A DNA stretch of 64,000 nucleotides, from the NCBI RefSeq assembly GCF_000283155.1, contig NW_004454166.1, forward strand, positions 5,567,140 to 5,631,139, written 5' to 3'. The notes beneath the pieces were generated by a model. It was given only the letters and a program-made list of their open reading frames with translations, was not told where the DNA came from and made no database searches. The stretch's first letter is position 1. Each line of letters starts with the position of its first letter. Of this stretch, positions 11,989-21,675 are shown one piece after another. Both the position numbers and the translations under genes were made by a program. Source of the stretch: Ceratotherium simum simum (lineage: Eukaryota > Chordata > Mammalia > Perissodactyla > Rhinocerotidae).

Positions 11989-12145
11989 TTCTTATCCTTT
12001 CAAAAAGTGGAACACTATGCATCCATAAAAACGATATTGTAGAAAAATCTTTAATCCCATGAAGAAATATTCAAATTAGATAGTTTAGGGGATTAGGGAG
12101 AGGAAATGGGTTCAAAACAGTATATAATCTGAGTTCTCCTGGGCT
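11989..12145 (+). mobile_element. L1M/HAL1 LINE remnant, downstream part
   Basis: AAAAGTGGAACACTATGCAT CCATAAAAACGATATTGTAG (positions about 12003-12042) matches the L1 wording 'tggaatactatgcagccattaaaaatgatgttgtag', continuing the fragment that ends at 11733. Confidence 0.65.
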
Positions 12146-12926
12146 TTACCAGGCTGTAAATATAGATGAGAGTGACATTATCAGTAAGAACCAAAATTTC
12201 ACTGTCTATTGCTCACACCTGCTCACAGAGGATTCCAGCAGCCCCACAGTTCCCTGGTTAAGCCTGGGATTGCTACCCATGTTTGTGAAGCAGTCTCTTG
12301 GCTCTTGTTCTCTCTAAGCCAAAGAATTAGAGAATTTTCTTCATCAACTCCAGCCGTGCTCATCCATTTCCTCAAGCAAAGAAGCCACATAAAGGTGTCT
12401 CACCCCGGCCATTGCTGGCATTGCTTATATTAGAGAGGCTGAGATCTGAACCACTGGTACTTGCTCTATACAGAGGGTAGAAGAAGCCCCGCCCCCCAAC
12501 TCCATGTCTCACGTCATCACCTGAGCATCAGTGGGGTGCTGCTGTGTCTTATGTTTCTGTCTACAGCCCTTTGGTTCACAGGACTCAGGCATGAATCCAT
12601 GTCCTTGTGGAAGGACCATACCTAAGGCAGACACACTTGTCTCCTCCACCCTCATTTTTCCATCCACTTTCTCCATGCAGATTAATTCACAGAAAATTTT
12701 TTTTGTGGACCTTCAGCCTCTCTCACTTCTCAGATATGCCGGGTGTGTTAAGGTCACAGCAGTAGATATTGCAGCCTCCAGGCCAGATAACCTCTCCATT
12801 CAAATTCTGCAGCACAAGTGTAAAATGTGCTGTCTTTATGGAAATATGTATTTGTGCCTATACAACTGTATGCCTATGAAGAAAAGGTATGCACAGAAAT
12901 CAGTATTAATCTCTGAATGTTGAGGT
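12146..12926. other. Single-copy DNA, no gene seen
   Basis: A 130-codon open frame (12531-12923, plus) is present but has no recognisable domain, conserved start context or neighbouring exon signals. It ends in the AT/TG-rich flank of an ERE. I see no other feature. Confidence 0.45.
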
Positions 12927-12946
12927 TAAATGCATATATATATTTT

Positions 12947-13189
12947 TGTGTGTGTGTGAGGAAGACCAGCCCTGAGCTAACATCTGATACCAATCCTCCT
13001 ATTTTTTACTAAAGAAGACTGGCCCTGGGCGAACATCCATTCCCATCTTCCCCTACTTTATATGGGACGCCGCCACAGCATGGCTTAACAAGCAGTGTGT
13101 CGGTGCACACCTGGGATCTGAACCGGCAAACCCCAGGCCGCCACAGCGGAGCGCATGCACTTAACCGCTTGCACAACCAGGCCAGCCCC
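12947..13189 (-). mobile_element. ERE SINE, antisense
   Basis: Reverse-complement ERE: GAGGAAGACCAGCCCTGAGC at its 3' side, GACGCCGCCACAGCATGGCT in the body, CTTAACCGCTTGCACAACCA in the A-box region and GGCCAGCCCC as its 5' head at 13189. Flanking duplications TAAATGCATATA (12927 on) and TAAATGTATATT (13190 on) agree. Confidence 0.92.
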
Positions 13190-13259
13190 TAAATGTATAT
13201 TTTTTACATGGAACTTGATTACTTTTTCCAACAGAAAAAATTAAATAACTACTTTTTAA

Positions 13260-13564
13260 AAAAATTTTAAATGTATCATAGATTTGTGTGTATTCTTCTA
13301 GGCCTTTGCTGAGTTTTGTTTTGTTTTGTTTTTGAGGAGGAGGATTGGCCCTGCGCTAACCTCTGTTGCCAATCTTCCTCTTTTTCTTTTTTTATCCCCA
13401 AAGCCCCAGTACATAGTTGTGTATCATAGTTGTAGCTCTTCTATGTGGGATGCTGCCTCAGTATGGCTTGATGAGCAATGAGTAGGTCCACCCCCAGGAT
13501 CCAATCCAGTGAACCCCTGCCCACTGAAGTGGAATGCGCAAACTTAACCGCTATGCTGGCTCCC
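13260..13564 (-). mobile_element. ERE-type SINE, antisense, with extra 3' sequence inside its duplications
   Basis: The SINE body runs from GCCAGC-like head sequence at 13564 down to about 13330. It is an older variant with an internal segment around 13405-13445 (CCCCAGTACATAGTTGTGTA). An 18-bp direct repeat, TAAATAACTACTTTTTAA at 13242-13259 and TAAATAACTGCTTTTTAA at 13565-13582, flanks a unit longer than the SINE. About 65 bp (13260-13325) beyond the A-rich tail lie inside the duplication. Read on the minus strand the duplication begins TTAAAAAG, fitting the L1 endonuclease preference TT/AAAA. See findings. Confidence 0.85.
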
Positions 13565-13582
13565 TAAATAACTGCTTTTTAA

Positions 13583-14205
13583 GATTGCACTAAGTTATTG
13601 ATGTGTATAGTATGAAATACAAAATTCTTTATACAAAGGCAGAGACTGGTTACTTCTCGTATTTGAAAACTCATTATATTCCCCAAATCCCAAATTCTCA
13701 CATCATTTTTCAGAGTAGAATTAATTGAAACAGTAGTGAGAGTTGCTCTTTCTAACACTTGATTATCTTTACAACACATACTACATGGTTGTCTTGAACA
13801 CCAAGCCTTTGGGGGATTACTATAAATAATTATAATTATGCTTCGATTGTCAGTCTTGTTTAGGAAAATATATGTGAGTGCTCTGAATTTCTTTTCTCTG
13901 GTTATAGCTTGATATATTACATTGTTCATTATATAAAATGAATGATTGTTTTTATTTTCAGTTTTAGAACTGTCTTTTCTACACATATTTGTGGAACTGT
14001 CTTTTTCTACTCAACTGGCAACTCTAGCCAGAGTTCCCATCGGTGGTTCTGTCTCCTTGGTGCATTTATATCAGTAAAGAATTCTTGCCCTGCTCCTACC
14101 TCCATGCGCTTACCACCAAAAACATCTTTCCCCACAGTTAATGATAAAGACATAGACACTTAGTGCTAAACAGAGCAGGAGAGTCTTAGGTCACTTATGC
14201 AAACC
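13583..14205. other. Single-copy DNA, no gene seen
   Basis: No recognised repeat. The 135-codon minus-strand frame at 13579-13986 begins upstream in this region and ends near the ERE duplication. It has no domain or coding signature that I can see. Confidence 0.5.
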
Positions 14206-14330
14206 TCTCGTTTCAGATAAGATAACTGAGATTCAGAGAGGTTAAGTGACTTATCTAAGATCACACAGCTGGTTATTAACTGAGTTGGCAACCAAACCTA
14301 TAAGTCTTAACCCTGTTCTATCAATAGCAA
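14206..14330 (-). mobile_element. MIR SINE, antisense
   Basis: TAACTGAGATTCAGAGAGGT, TAAGTGACTTATCTAAGATC, ACACAGCTGGTTATTAACTG and TAAGTCTTAACCCTGTTCTA form the antisense MIR core and tRNA-side end. Confidence 0.85.
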
Positions 14331-14529
14331 ATTAAGTTAGTTACTCATAGCCAAATAATTTCAAAAGCAGAACTATAAAAATTATTTCCAAATGTCTGCA
14401 GCAAGAACAATCACATAATGTACAATATGATATGTCTTAATATATGTAACATAATGTGAGGAGGAGCCTTCAAGAGTAAGAGATCGCTAGGCCCACAAAG
14501 ATTCTCTATCAACTCTGACTCATCTTTCT

Positions 14530-14795
14530 GAAGGGGTCAGAGAATTATCCCAGAGGAAGTTACGTTTAGACCAAAACCTGAAGACAGGTGAGATGCTACT
14601 CAAATGAAGGAGGAGGCTCGTGGGAGGAAGTGACAGCGTGGACCTAAGAAGGTACCAAGAATTTGAAAAGCTGGAAGAGTTTTAACAAGGCCGGAGCTCA
14701 GAGCATACGCTAGGGAGTAGTGACAGAGGAGACGGGCGAGGCAGACAGAGGCCATATTAAGCAATTTATTTATCCTAAGGGCTTTGGGAAACCAG
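14530..14795 (-). mobile_element. L2-like LINE fragment, antisense
   Basis: The order AGACCAAAACCTGAAGACAG, then GGAAGAGTTTTAACAAGGCC, GGGCGAGGCAGACAGAGGCC and ATTTATCCTAAGGGCTTTGG, with purine-rich wording throughout, resembles the antisense L2 3' region ('gagctgagacctgaagg...gatttattctaagtgcgatggg'). It is strongly diverged. Confidence 0.45.
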
Positions 14796-14799
14796 AACA

Positions 14800-15399
14800 C
14801 TCCTGGATATTTTACGTTTATACTTTACCTGGTGATATGAAATGGCAGAAGTGGTGATGAGAACCTGGGCCAAGGAGAGGTGATATGAGCTGAGATTTTC
14901 ACTATTTACAATGGATACCATCTGTCCCCAGACTGCGGAATATCCTTCTTAGAGAGGAACACACGCCGTGGCCCTAGGGCCCTCGTTGCCCACTCTCCCT
15001 AATACGTAGTAGACAAACAAGAAAAACCTGAGAGGGATGCTGTATTATCAAAAAACTGAGCCTAGCGAATGGCTTTTAGAACTACCATGTCACCCTTTAT
15101 CATAACCCAGGAAACTTGGAAAAAGACAGCCTCAACTGTTGGTCTCGCTTTGATGCTTCCCAAAGCTGCTCTGGTTTATATTCTGGTTTCCTGTAGCAGA
15201 TGCTTGAAGATAGTTTTTTCCTAAGATTCTTGACCAGCATATATAGCTACAATGACTTCATTTTCTATCCTAATGTCAACTCTTCTGTCCTGTTTTCCCC
15301 ATAAGTTTGCTCCTACTCATCACACCATGTGTTGGAAAAGTATGGTCACTCTAGCATAAGGGTATCTGATAATTTTGCTCCTGATCCATGATCAGTTGG
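14800..15399. other. Single-copy DNA, no feature seen
   Basis: Nothing recognised on either strand. Confidence 0.5.
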
Positions 15400-15479
15400 A
15401 ATCTCATATTTCAGGTGATTTTCTAGAATTTAAGACCTGCAATCTCATATTTCAGGTGATTTTCTAGAATTAGACCTGC
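15400..15479. repeat. Tandem duplication, units of 41 and 39 bp
   Basis: Unit one is 15400-15440 and unit two is 15441-15479. Both begin AATCTCATATTTCAGGTGAT and end AGACCTGC, differing only by a 2-bp deletion in the second (TTTAAG versus TTAG). This is a recent local duplication. Confidence 0.95.
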
Positions 15480-15661
15480 AAAGTGCTAGCCCATCATTAT
15501 ATTACTCTCATTATGTTCTCTCTATGAACAACAGCTTATATTTGAAAAAAAATGGGACATAGGAAAGTAAGGTCCATCTACAGCCAAGTTAGAGATTGTT
15601 CTGTCCGAGATACTGGTTAGCCCACAGGGGGATGAATTCATGGTCTTTGGCTCCACCAACA

Positions 15662-15838
15662 CAGTGTTTCACACTGTGGCCCGGGGACCACCTGCTTTGG
15701 AATGATTGGGGTGCTTGTTAAAGCTCAAATTCCTGAACCCAACCACTGATCTTAATCAGAATGGGGGGGAGGGGCTAGAGGTATGCATTTCTCCAAGTTT
15801 TTCAGGTTCTTCCTATGTCCAGTAAAGTTTGAGAACTA
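15662..15838 (+). mobile_element. hAT-Charlie MITE, MER20-like
   Basis: CAGTGTTTCACACTGTGGCC, then CGGGGACCACCTGCTTTGGA, GGGGTGCTTGTTAAAGCTCA and the terminal AAAGTTTGAGAACTA match the MER20-type hAT MITE pattern with terminal inverted repeats. Orientation and exact family are uncertain. Confidence 0.7.
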
Positions 15839-16040
15839 AATCAGTCAACAGAGTAGCTCGTTGTGGAAAGGTACACCAGTAGAGCCAGTTTAGCAGATGC
15901 TGGCAGTACCCTGTCCATCTCCCTTGACCCATCCCAAGAGCACTTGCAAACAGTCCTGAGCAAACACACAAGTTTCTCTGTCCTCTGTCTGAGGCCGTTC
16001 TCTAGCTGTAGAAACATGCTGGGCCTCACAAGTTGAGTAG

Positions 16041-16332
16041 GCCGTGATTGCTGGGGAGTCACCCCAGTGAAGGAGTGATGGTGGGTAAACAGTCTCGCTT
16101 CCTCACTCCTCAGTGGGACCATTCTGAAGGGAGTTTGATCCAGTCTCTGAGAAGTCCCAGCAAGGCAAGATGCCAGCTGCCCATAGTGATAACCTACTCA
16201 TCACTGCACCTTTATTGGCTTGTCTCCCTTCCCTATTCCCTCATGTGCTTCCTGGGGTCGCTTCACAAATAAACTTCCTGCCCCCACATCATGTCTCAAG
16301 GTCCACTTTGCGAGGAGCCCAAACTAAGGCAG
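16041..16332. mobile_element. Unnamed mammalian interspersed repeat, copy 1 of 3
   Basis: It ends with CAAATAAACTTCCTGCCCCC, TCTCAAGGTCCACTTTGCGA and CCCAAACTAAGGC, which mirrors in reverse complement the start of the copies at 18785 and 48216 (CTTAGGTTGGATTCCTCCGG). The AATAAA near 16268 and the recurring ends suggest an LTR-type repeat, but I could not name the family. Confidence 0.5.
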
Positions 16333-16366
16333 AGAATAGATATGGAGTAAAAAAAACTTTATACCA

Positions 16367-16613
16367 GGGGCCGGCCTGGTGGCGTAGCGGTTAAGTGCAC
16401 GCCCTCCGCTGCGGCGGCCCGGGGTTCACAGGTTCAGATCCCGGGAGTGCACCGACGCACCACTTGTTAAGCCATGCTGTGGCGGCGTCCCATATAAGGC
16501 AGAGGAAGCGGGGCACGGATGTTAGCCCAGGGCCAATCTTCCTCTAGAAAAAAGGGGAGGATTGTCATTGGATGTTAGCTTAGGGCTAGTCCTCCTCACA
16601 AAAAAAAAAAAAA
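16367..16613 (+). mobile_element. ERE SINE
   Basis: GGGGCCGGCCTGGTGGCGTA head, AGCGGTTAAGTGCACGCCCT, GGTTCAGATCCCGGG B-box region, CATGCTGTGGCGGCGTCCC, double GTTAGC-type tail and a poly(A) run. Flanking duplications AAACTTTATACCA (before 16367) and CAACTTTATTCCA (after 16613) are nearly identical. Confidence 0.95.
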
Positions 16614-16717
16614 CAACTTTATTCCAACCAAATTAGGGGATAGGATTTGAAAAATGGAGGGCTAAAAAAAATTTTAAAGAGATTTGATGAAGGAAATTTT
16701 ATTAAATCTGCCTAATG

Positions 16718-17028
16718 GGGCCGGCCCCGTGGCTTAGCGGTTAAGTGCACGCACTCCGCTGCTGGTGGCCCAGGTTCGGATCTCGGGCGCGCACCGACGC
16801 ACCGCTTCTCTGGTGATGCTGAGGCCGCGTCCCACATACAGCAACTAGAAGGATGTGCAACTGTGACATACAACTATCTACTGGGGCTTTGGGGGAAAAA
16901 AAGGAGGAGGATTGGCAATAGATGTTAGCTCAGAGCCGGTCTTCCTCAGCAAAAAGAGGAGGATTAGCATGGATGTTAGCTCAGGGCTGATCTTCCTCAC
17001 AAAAAAAATTAAAAAAATAAAATAAAAT
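16718..17028 (+). mobile_element. ERE SINE, long subtype, exact target-site duplication
   Basis: GGGCCGGCCCCGTGGCTTAG head with AGCGGTTAAGTGCACGCACT. A GGTTCGGATCTCGGGCGCGC B-box region follows. It carries an extra internal segment, GCAACTAGAAGGATGTGCAA through CTGGGGCTTTGGGGG, not present in the short copies of this window but shared with the copy at 55315. The 14-bp duplication AAATCTGCCTAATG is exact at 16704-16717 and 17029-17042. Transcription, if any, would be from its internal RNA polymerase III boxes. Confidence 0.96.
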
Positions 17029-17042
17029 AAATCTGCCTAATG

Positions 17043-17524
17043 AAAATTAAGTCACTTCAGGCAATTTTGTTTTTCACGTTGTCTGCTATCCTTTCTATGT
17101 GGGTATTCATCCTTCTCTGAAATGTAATATGTTCAACATCCTTCCCAAAGTGTCCTCATCACTTGATATTAAATCCTGCAGCTATGCCTTGAGAAAAATC
17201 TTCAGATTTTCAGGAGATTAATAATAATTTTTTGTCTATTACATGGAATTTAGATAACTTAGGAATTAATTTTCTTTTGATATTAGACAAAAGAATGCTT
17301 AGCTGAAAAATAAAGAGGCATTTAAAGATTCCTTTTCCCTGAAACTACAGGTTATTTGACAGAATAAGAATTTCAACTTTATGTTACAAAAATCTAAGTT
17401 CCTCTCAGCTGACAATTGTTCAAATTCAACTTTGGCATCTCCTAAGCAAAGCACTTTGAAGCTGAAATTTAGTGTGTTTTCTTTTCAGCTCTAAAGGAAG
17501 AGAGCGTGATATTTTTGGAAAAGT
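17043..17524. other. Single-copy AT-rich DNA
   Basis: No repeat or exon recognised. Confidence 0.5.
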
Positions 17525-17910
17525 TTGGATTTGAGGGTCTAACACAGTAGCTGTATGACCTTCAGCAAGTTAGTTACTGAGCATCCCCAAGTTTGTTTTC
17601 TCGTCTGTCAAAGGGTAATAAGGGGCCAGCCCCGAGGCGTAGTGGTTAAGTTTGGCACACTCCGCTTCGGTGGCCCAGGCTCGTGGGTTTAGATTCCAGG
17701 CGCAGACCTACACCACTCATCAGCCATGCTGTGTCGGCAACCCACATATAAAATAGAGGAAGATTGGCCCAGATGTTAGCTCAGGGCGAATCTTCCTCAG
17801 CAAAATAAATAAATAAAGGGTAATAATAATAATACCTGCTTCACTAGGTTGCACTGAGGATTAAATAGAGTTTTTAAGCTACCTAGCACATGGCAGGTGG
17901 ATGCTCACTG
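17525..17910 (+). mobile_element. MIR SINE split by an ERE
   Basis: The left part, to 17621, has AGCTGTATGACCTTCAGCAA and TTTTCTCGTCTGTCAAAGGG. The right part, from 17815, has AAAGGGTAATAATAATAATA, GCACTGAGGATTAAATAG and AGCACATGGCAGGTGG. Together they form one MIR in sense order; the ERE lies between. Confidence 0.85.
17622..17814 (+). mobile_element. ERE SINE inside a MIR
   Basis: GGGGCCAGCCCCGAGGCGTA head, AGTGGTTAAGTTTGGCACAC, CATGCTGTGTCGGCAACCC, GATTGGCCCAGATGTTAGC and an AAATAAATAAAT tail. The 12-bp duplication AAAGGGTAATAA at 17610-17621 and 17815-17826 is exact. Confidence 0.94.
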
Positions 17911-18784
17911 CTCATTCATTCACAAGACAACCTGGCTAGAACCACACACCATGAAAAAGCCAGCCTTTTATCAGCTCAGGAATGCCCTTGAGGTGTCCTA
18001 TCGTATACTTTTATTCAAGTTCCTCTGTTCTGTTATTTTTACACAGTAACCGTCTCAGGCTGAAGGAGAGTTATTTATAAGATTCTGTGTCACCCATGTC
18101 CACGACCCGCAAACATTTGGCTGACTGTGGCACAGCCGCCAGCTCAAGTGAAAACTCAATTGGCTGACTTGTCAACCTAATGACATACACAAAATTTAAC
18201 TGTTTAACTTGTTTGCTTTCCACAGAAATTAGTCTATTTTGACAAAACTGAATGAAAAGACAGATAGTTTTGACATTCTTCAAACACAGGATGCAAAATA
18301 GCCCATTAATCTGGTCCAACCAGTTTGGGGGATTGTGTGCCTGCCCTTGCCACTGGAAAACAAGCCTGGGTTGTGTGAAATTTTCCTTTTGGATTGACAT
18401 GCAAGTTTGCAGTGTAGAAGCAGTGACAAATTCTCTGACACGTATTTCCAAGTGAAATCCGGACCCTGGTTGTTTATTTGATGTGTGTAATGCTACTACT
18501 TAGTGTCGTTGACTCCTTCCTGCTGTAGAGAATTTCAGGCTGAGTTCTTAATGGCAACTTCCACTTTTCCTTGTGAGACTCTTTCATTAGTGAACAGATG
18601 TTTATTGTCCATATCCCTAGTCCCCTTCCAAAGTGCTGTGTCTTGTCTTGTCTTACCTATGTGGCTACATATGTAGAAGTTTTACCATCCCTCCCTAGCC
18701 TCAACCTTTTGAAGCCTAGGACAATATCTTTTTCATCTTCATCTCTCTTGGTACCTATTATAGAAAAGTGATTTGTACAGAGTA
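17911..18784. other. Single-copy DNA, no gene seen
   Basis: Overlapping opposite-strand open frames at 18071-18451 (126 codons, minus) and 18252-18455 have no recognisable domain. No repeat family was identified. Confidence 0.45.
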
Positions 18785-19205
18785 TATGCTTGTCTTAGGT
18801 TGGATTCCTCCGGAAACAGACCCAAAACCAAAGATTTGAGTGCAAGTAGTTTGAAAGTACCCGTGGAGAGCAAGGAAATGGAAAGGAATGAAGCCGATAC
18901 AAGGTGCATTAAAGAGCCAGTTCCCATTGTGCAGAACTGGGGCTCAGTGCATGCTAGATACTTTTGGGAGGCTGCCTAGAATGTGCCTCAGAGTTATCCC
19001 CACTGAGGGGCGAGGAAGCTGGAGTACTTATCATATGGTAGCGGCATCGTTGTTTGAGGTTTACTCCAAAGGTCATTGATTCCCGGGCACTTTGTCCGGT
19101 CCTGCGTGCAGCCAGTACTCCTGCACCTCAGAAAGCCCTCAGGCAGAGAGTTGCTTTGTAAGAAAACAGTGAGTGCCAAGGGACTATGGACAGGCACTGG
19201 CCGCC
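18785..19205. mobile_element. Unnamed mammalian interspersed repeat, copy 2 of 3
   Basis: It begins TTGTCTTAGGTTGGATTCCT and ATTTGAGTGCAAGTAGTTTG, the reverse-complement counterpart of the 16041-16332 copy's end. Later shared wording includes CCCCACTGAGGGGCGAGGAA. It is probably an LTR-type repeat; the family name is not known to me. Confidence 0.45.
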
Positions 19206-19569
19206 TCCACTGTAATGCTTAATAAACTCTTGTTGCACAGAATCGAATGGAATTTGCCAAGAGCCATAAGAAATGTCAAAGGACCCTAAGACCTGAAATC
19301 ATTGATTTTTACTCACCTCCTGCCGATACATGTTTTCAATAGTATCAACGTTGTCAGGACTGAATGACTTGGGGGCAATGCCATCTCTAAAAGCAGCAGC
19401 AGGCCACTTGTTCTTCTAACTCCATCACACTACTGGTATGTCTTCCATACCCAGGCTAGGTTACAGATGCAACAATAAAAGTACTTTTTATGCTTTTTTA
19501 ACAAAGCTATATGGGATCTCAGTAGACACCCTAGGAAAAAAAACTTTATGGTCCTTTGGAAACAGTACC

Positions 19570-19722
19570 AGGCCAGGAGTTAGAGAATTTAGATTTTCAT
19601 CTTCCTTCTTGTGTGACCTATGTGGCCTTGCAAAAACCACTCTGAACCTTCTAGGTCTCATTTTGCTGATCTGTAAAATGTACAGATTGAACACTAAGGT
19701 TTCTTCTAGCTTCAAACATGAT
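19570..19722 (+). mobile_element. MIR SINE, sense
   Basis: AGGCCAGGAGTTAGAGAATT, TTGTGTGACCTATGTGGCCT, CTCATTTTGCTGATCTGTAA AATG and AGGTTTCTTCTAGCTTCAAA follow the MIR sense order, though diverged. The 360 bp before it (19206-19569) shows nothing recognisable. Confidence 0.72.
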
Positions 19723-20771
19723 TATCCTATGAAATAAGGCAATGGGATTTATATCTGTTATGTGGATCAAGCAGGGATTGAGAGAAAAAATACAGACTTA
19801 AACATATGTGCAAATACATATGTTTATTTCCATACCATGTGTATGTATCTATTTATTCCAGTTATTTTTACTCCAAAAATGAGAAAACAAATTTGTATGG
19901 CATTCAGAATATGTCCTTTTCAAATGACTTTTTTTTCCCTCTGAAAACAAATGGTTTCTTCTCCCACTTACAAATGAGAACATATTTTCCATGTAGGATG
20001 AGAACAGGGAAAAGAATTGAGAAAGAATTATATCTTCGTTGTTCTTGTGCCTGACATGATTAAGTGGTCTGTAGAGATGAATGTTGGTTGAAAATTTATG
20101 TGAAAATAACCTAAGGTTGCTTCCCCATGTGACGTAAGTTTCTCTTAATTTCCCATCTGTCTTCATAAACTCAGCAGGATTATACTAGTATAAAAAGATT
20201 CCCCGTCTCTTAATACTTAAAAAAAACCACCTTGAAGTTTTTCACTGATTTAGCCTCATACCCTAATAAAGGTAAGGTTTTATCCTATTTGTTCCCAAGA
20301 GGTAGAGTGGGATGTGAGGGGTAGTAGCAACCAGCTCAAGCCCATTGGGGATTTGTAGGGCTCACTTGCCTCCACCCCTGTCTCTTTGAGGACTTTATAT
20401 CACACTATAAATAAGGGAAATCAAGTATTTCAGGATAAAAATAACAATCGTATTGTGATGAAGATGTCAAAGAGAAGGAAGATTCACATTCTATGCTAGC
20501 ACTCATCATCCCTGGCTCTGACCTTCTCACTTGGGTCTTTTAACGGAGTGCCTAGGCTTGGCTGATGCTCAGCTGAGGATGCAGAGTGTTATTAGCTCTG
20601 GTTTTGAGTTCCCGCCAAGTTTATGGTCAGGTGCCCCGCCCCCCCAACCCATATTGAGAAGGCAAAGCCACAACCAGACCCTTCTGTTAGTGCTTTGCTA
20701 TTGTGTGTACCTTTTCATCTCCCTGGAGACCAACCCTTTCTCCAGACTGGATCTTCATGGCCCTGGAAGTA
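19723..20771. other. Single-copy DNA, no gene seen
   Basis: The several open frames around 20531-20950 overlap each other on both strands and run into the Tigger element. None resembles a known protein. Confidence 0.5.
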
Positions 20772-20943
20772 CAGTCCTCCTTCTGTATCCACAAGGGATT
20801 GGATCCAGGACCCTCCACAGATACGCAAATCCGTGGATGCTCAAGTCCCTTAGTCAGTCTTTTGCCGGCTTCCGCATCGCGGTCGTAAACACAGCAGTAC
20901 GTGATCCGTGGGTGGGGAACTAGCGGATACAGAGGCCCGACTG
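20772..20943. mobile_element. Tigger-type (Tc1/mariner) MITE
   Basis: The ends CAGTCCTCCTTCTGTATCC and (inverted) CGGATACAGAGGCCCGACTG are imperfect terminal inverted repeats. TA sits on both outer sides (20770-20771 and 20944-20945). The internal CACAAGGGATTGGATCCAGG and CAAATCCGTGGATGCTCAAG fit the well-known 'cagtcggccctccgtatccgcgg' Tigger group. It is non-autonomous. Confidence 0.82.
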
Positions 20944-21498
20944 TATTCAATGGGTGTCTGAGCTTCTTTAGCTTCTCTAGAGGCGTTGATATGTTCTTAT
21001 TGGGCTAATCGGAATGAGTGAGATCCCAACAGACTTTTGAGTCAAATTCAACTTGGAAACTTTTTCATAACTGGGGACATCTAGGTGTAGGAGTCTGTAC
21101 TCACCCCAGTTCAGTCTAGTCTGGCGTAGATCCTAACGTGGGTAATGTTCAGTTTTACGAGGCTCTCTGAAAGAATTTTAGGTTCTACCTTTGGAGAGGT
21201 TTGTGTGTATGTATGTGTTGGGGGTGGGAAGAAGTGTGGTAACCAGCTTGTCCCAGTTTCTTGTGGATTTTATTTTAATAATTACAATGCTACTTTTGTA
21301 ACTTTTAAGGTACTCATGTTTCTCATAGTTTTATTACCCACACAGTGTGGTTATTATATATTTAAGTCCCCGTTGGAAGAAAGAATAGAGTCATTAAAGC
21401 TTGCAAAATCCTATGTATCTACAAGGGGGCTTCATAAGTTCAATGCATTTTTTTTTTCTTTTTGGAAATTATCTTTCCCTATCCTCAAGGTCTTGGTG
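20944..21498. other. Single-copy DNA, no gene seen
   Basis: A 121-codon frame (21145-21510) is present, hydrophobic and cysteine-containing by composition, without recognised domain and ending in the MER20-like element. I do not support it as a gene. Confidence 0.45.
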
Positions 21499-21675
21499 CA
21501 GTGGTTCTAAAACTTCAGTATGCATGAGACTCACTAGAAGAGTTAGCAGTGTAGATTCCTAACTCCTCAGATTGGATTCAGAGAAGATGGTTGATTAGGA
21601 ACCTACATTTTAAACAATTACCCCACGTGATGCTAATGCAGTTGGCAGGTGGATCTTATTTTGAGAAAAACTATT
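21499..21675 (-). mobile_element. hAT-Charlie MITE, MER20-like
   Basis: CAGTGGTTCTAAAACTTCAG with TATGCATGAGACTCACTAGA at the start and GTGATGCTAATGCAG near the end fit the MER20/MER5-like hAT group. The right terminus is eroded. Confidence 0.65.

Noticed and set aside
12531..12923. 130-codon plus-strand open frame as a gene
   Set aside because: No domain or homologue recognised and no promoter or splice context; cysteine-rich stretches follow from local composition.
13579..13986. Longest open frame (135 codons, minus strand) as a gene
   Set aside because: It has no recognisable domain, is AT-rich and isoleucine/asparagine-heavy as expected from composition, and overlaps the edge of an ERE target duplication.
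20531..20950. Several overlapping open frames of 61-130 codons as a gene
   Set aside because: They occur in multiple frames on both strands and run through a Tigger MITE.
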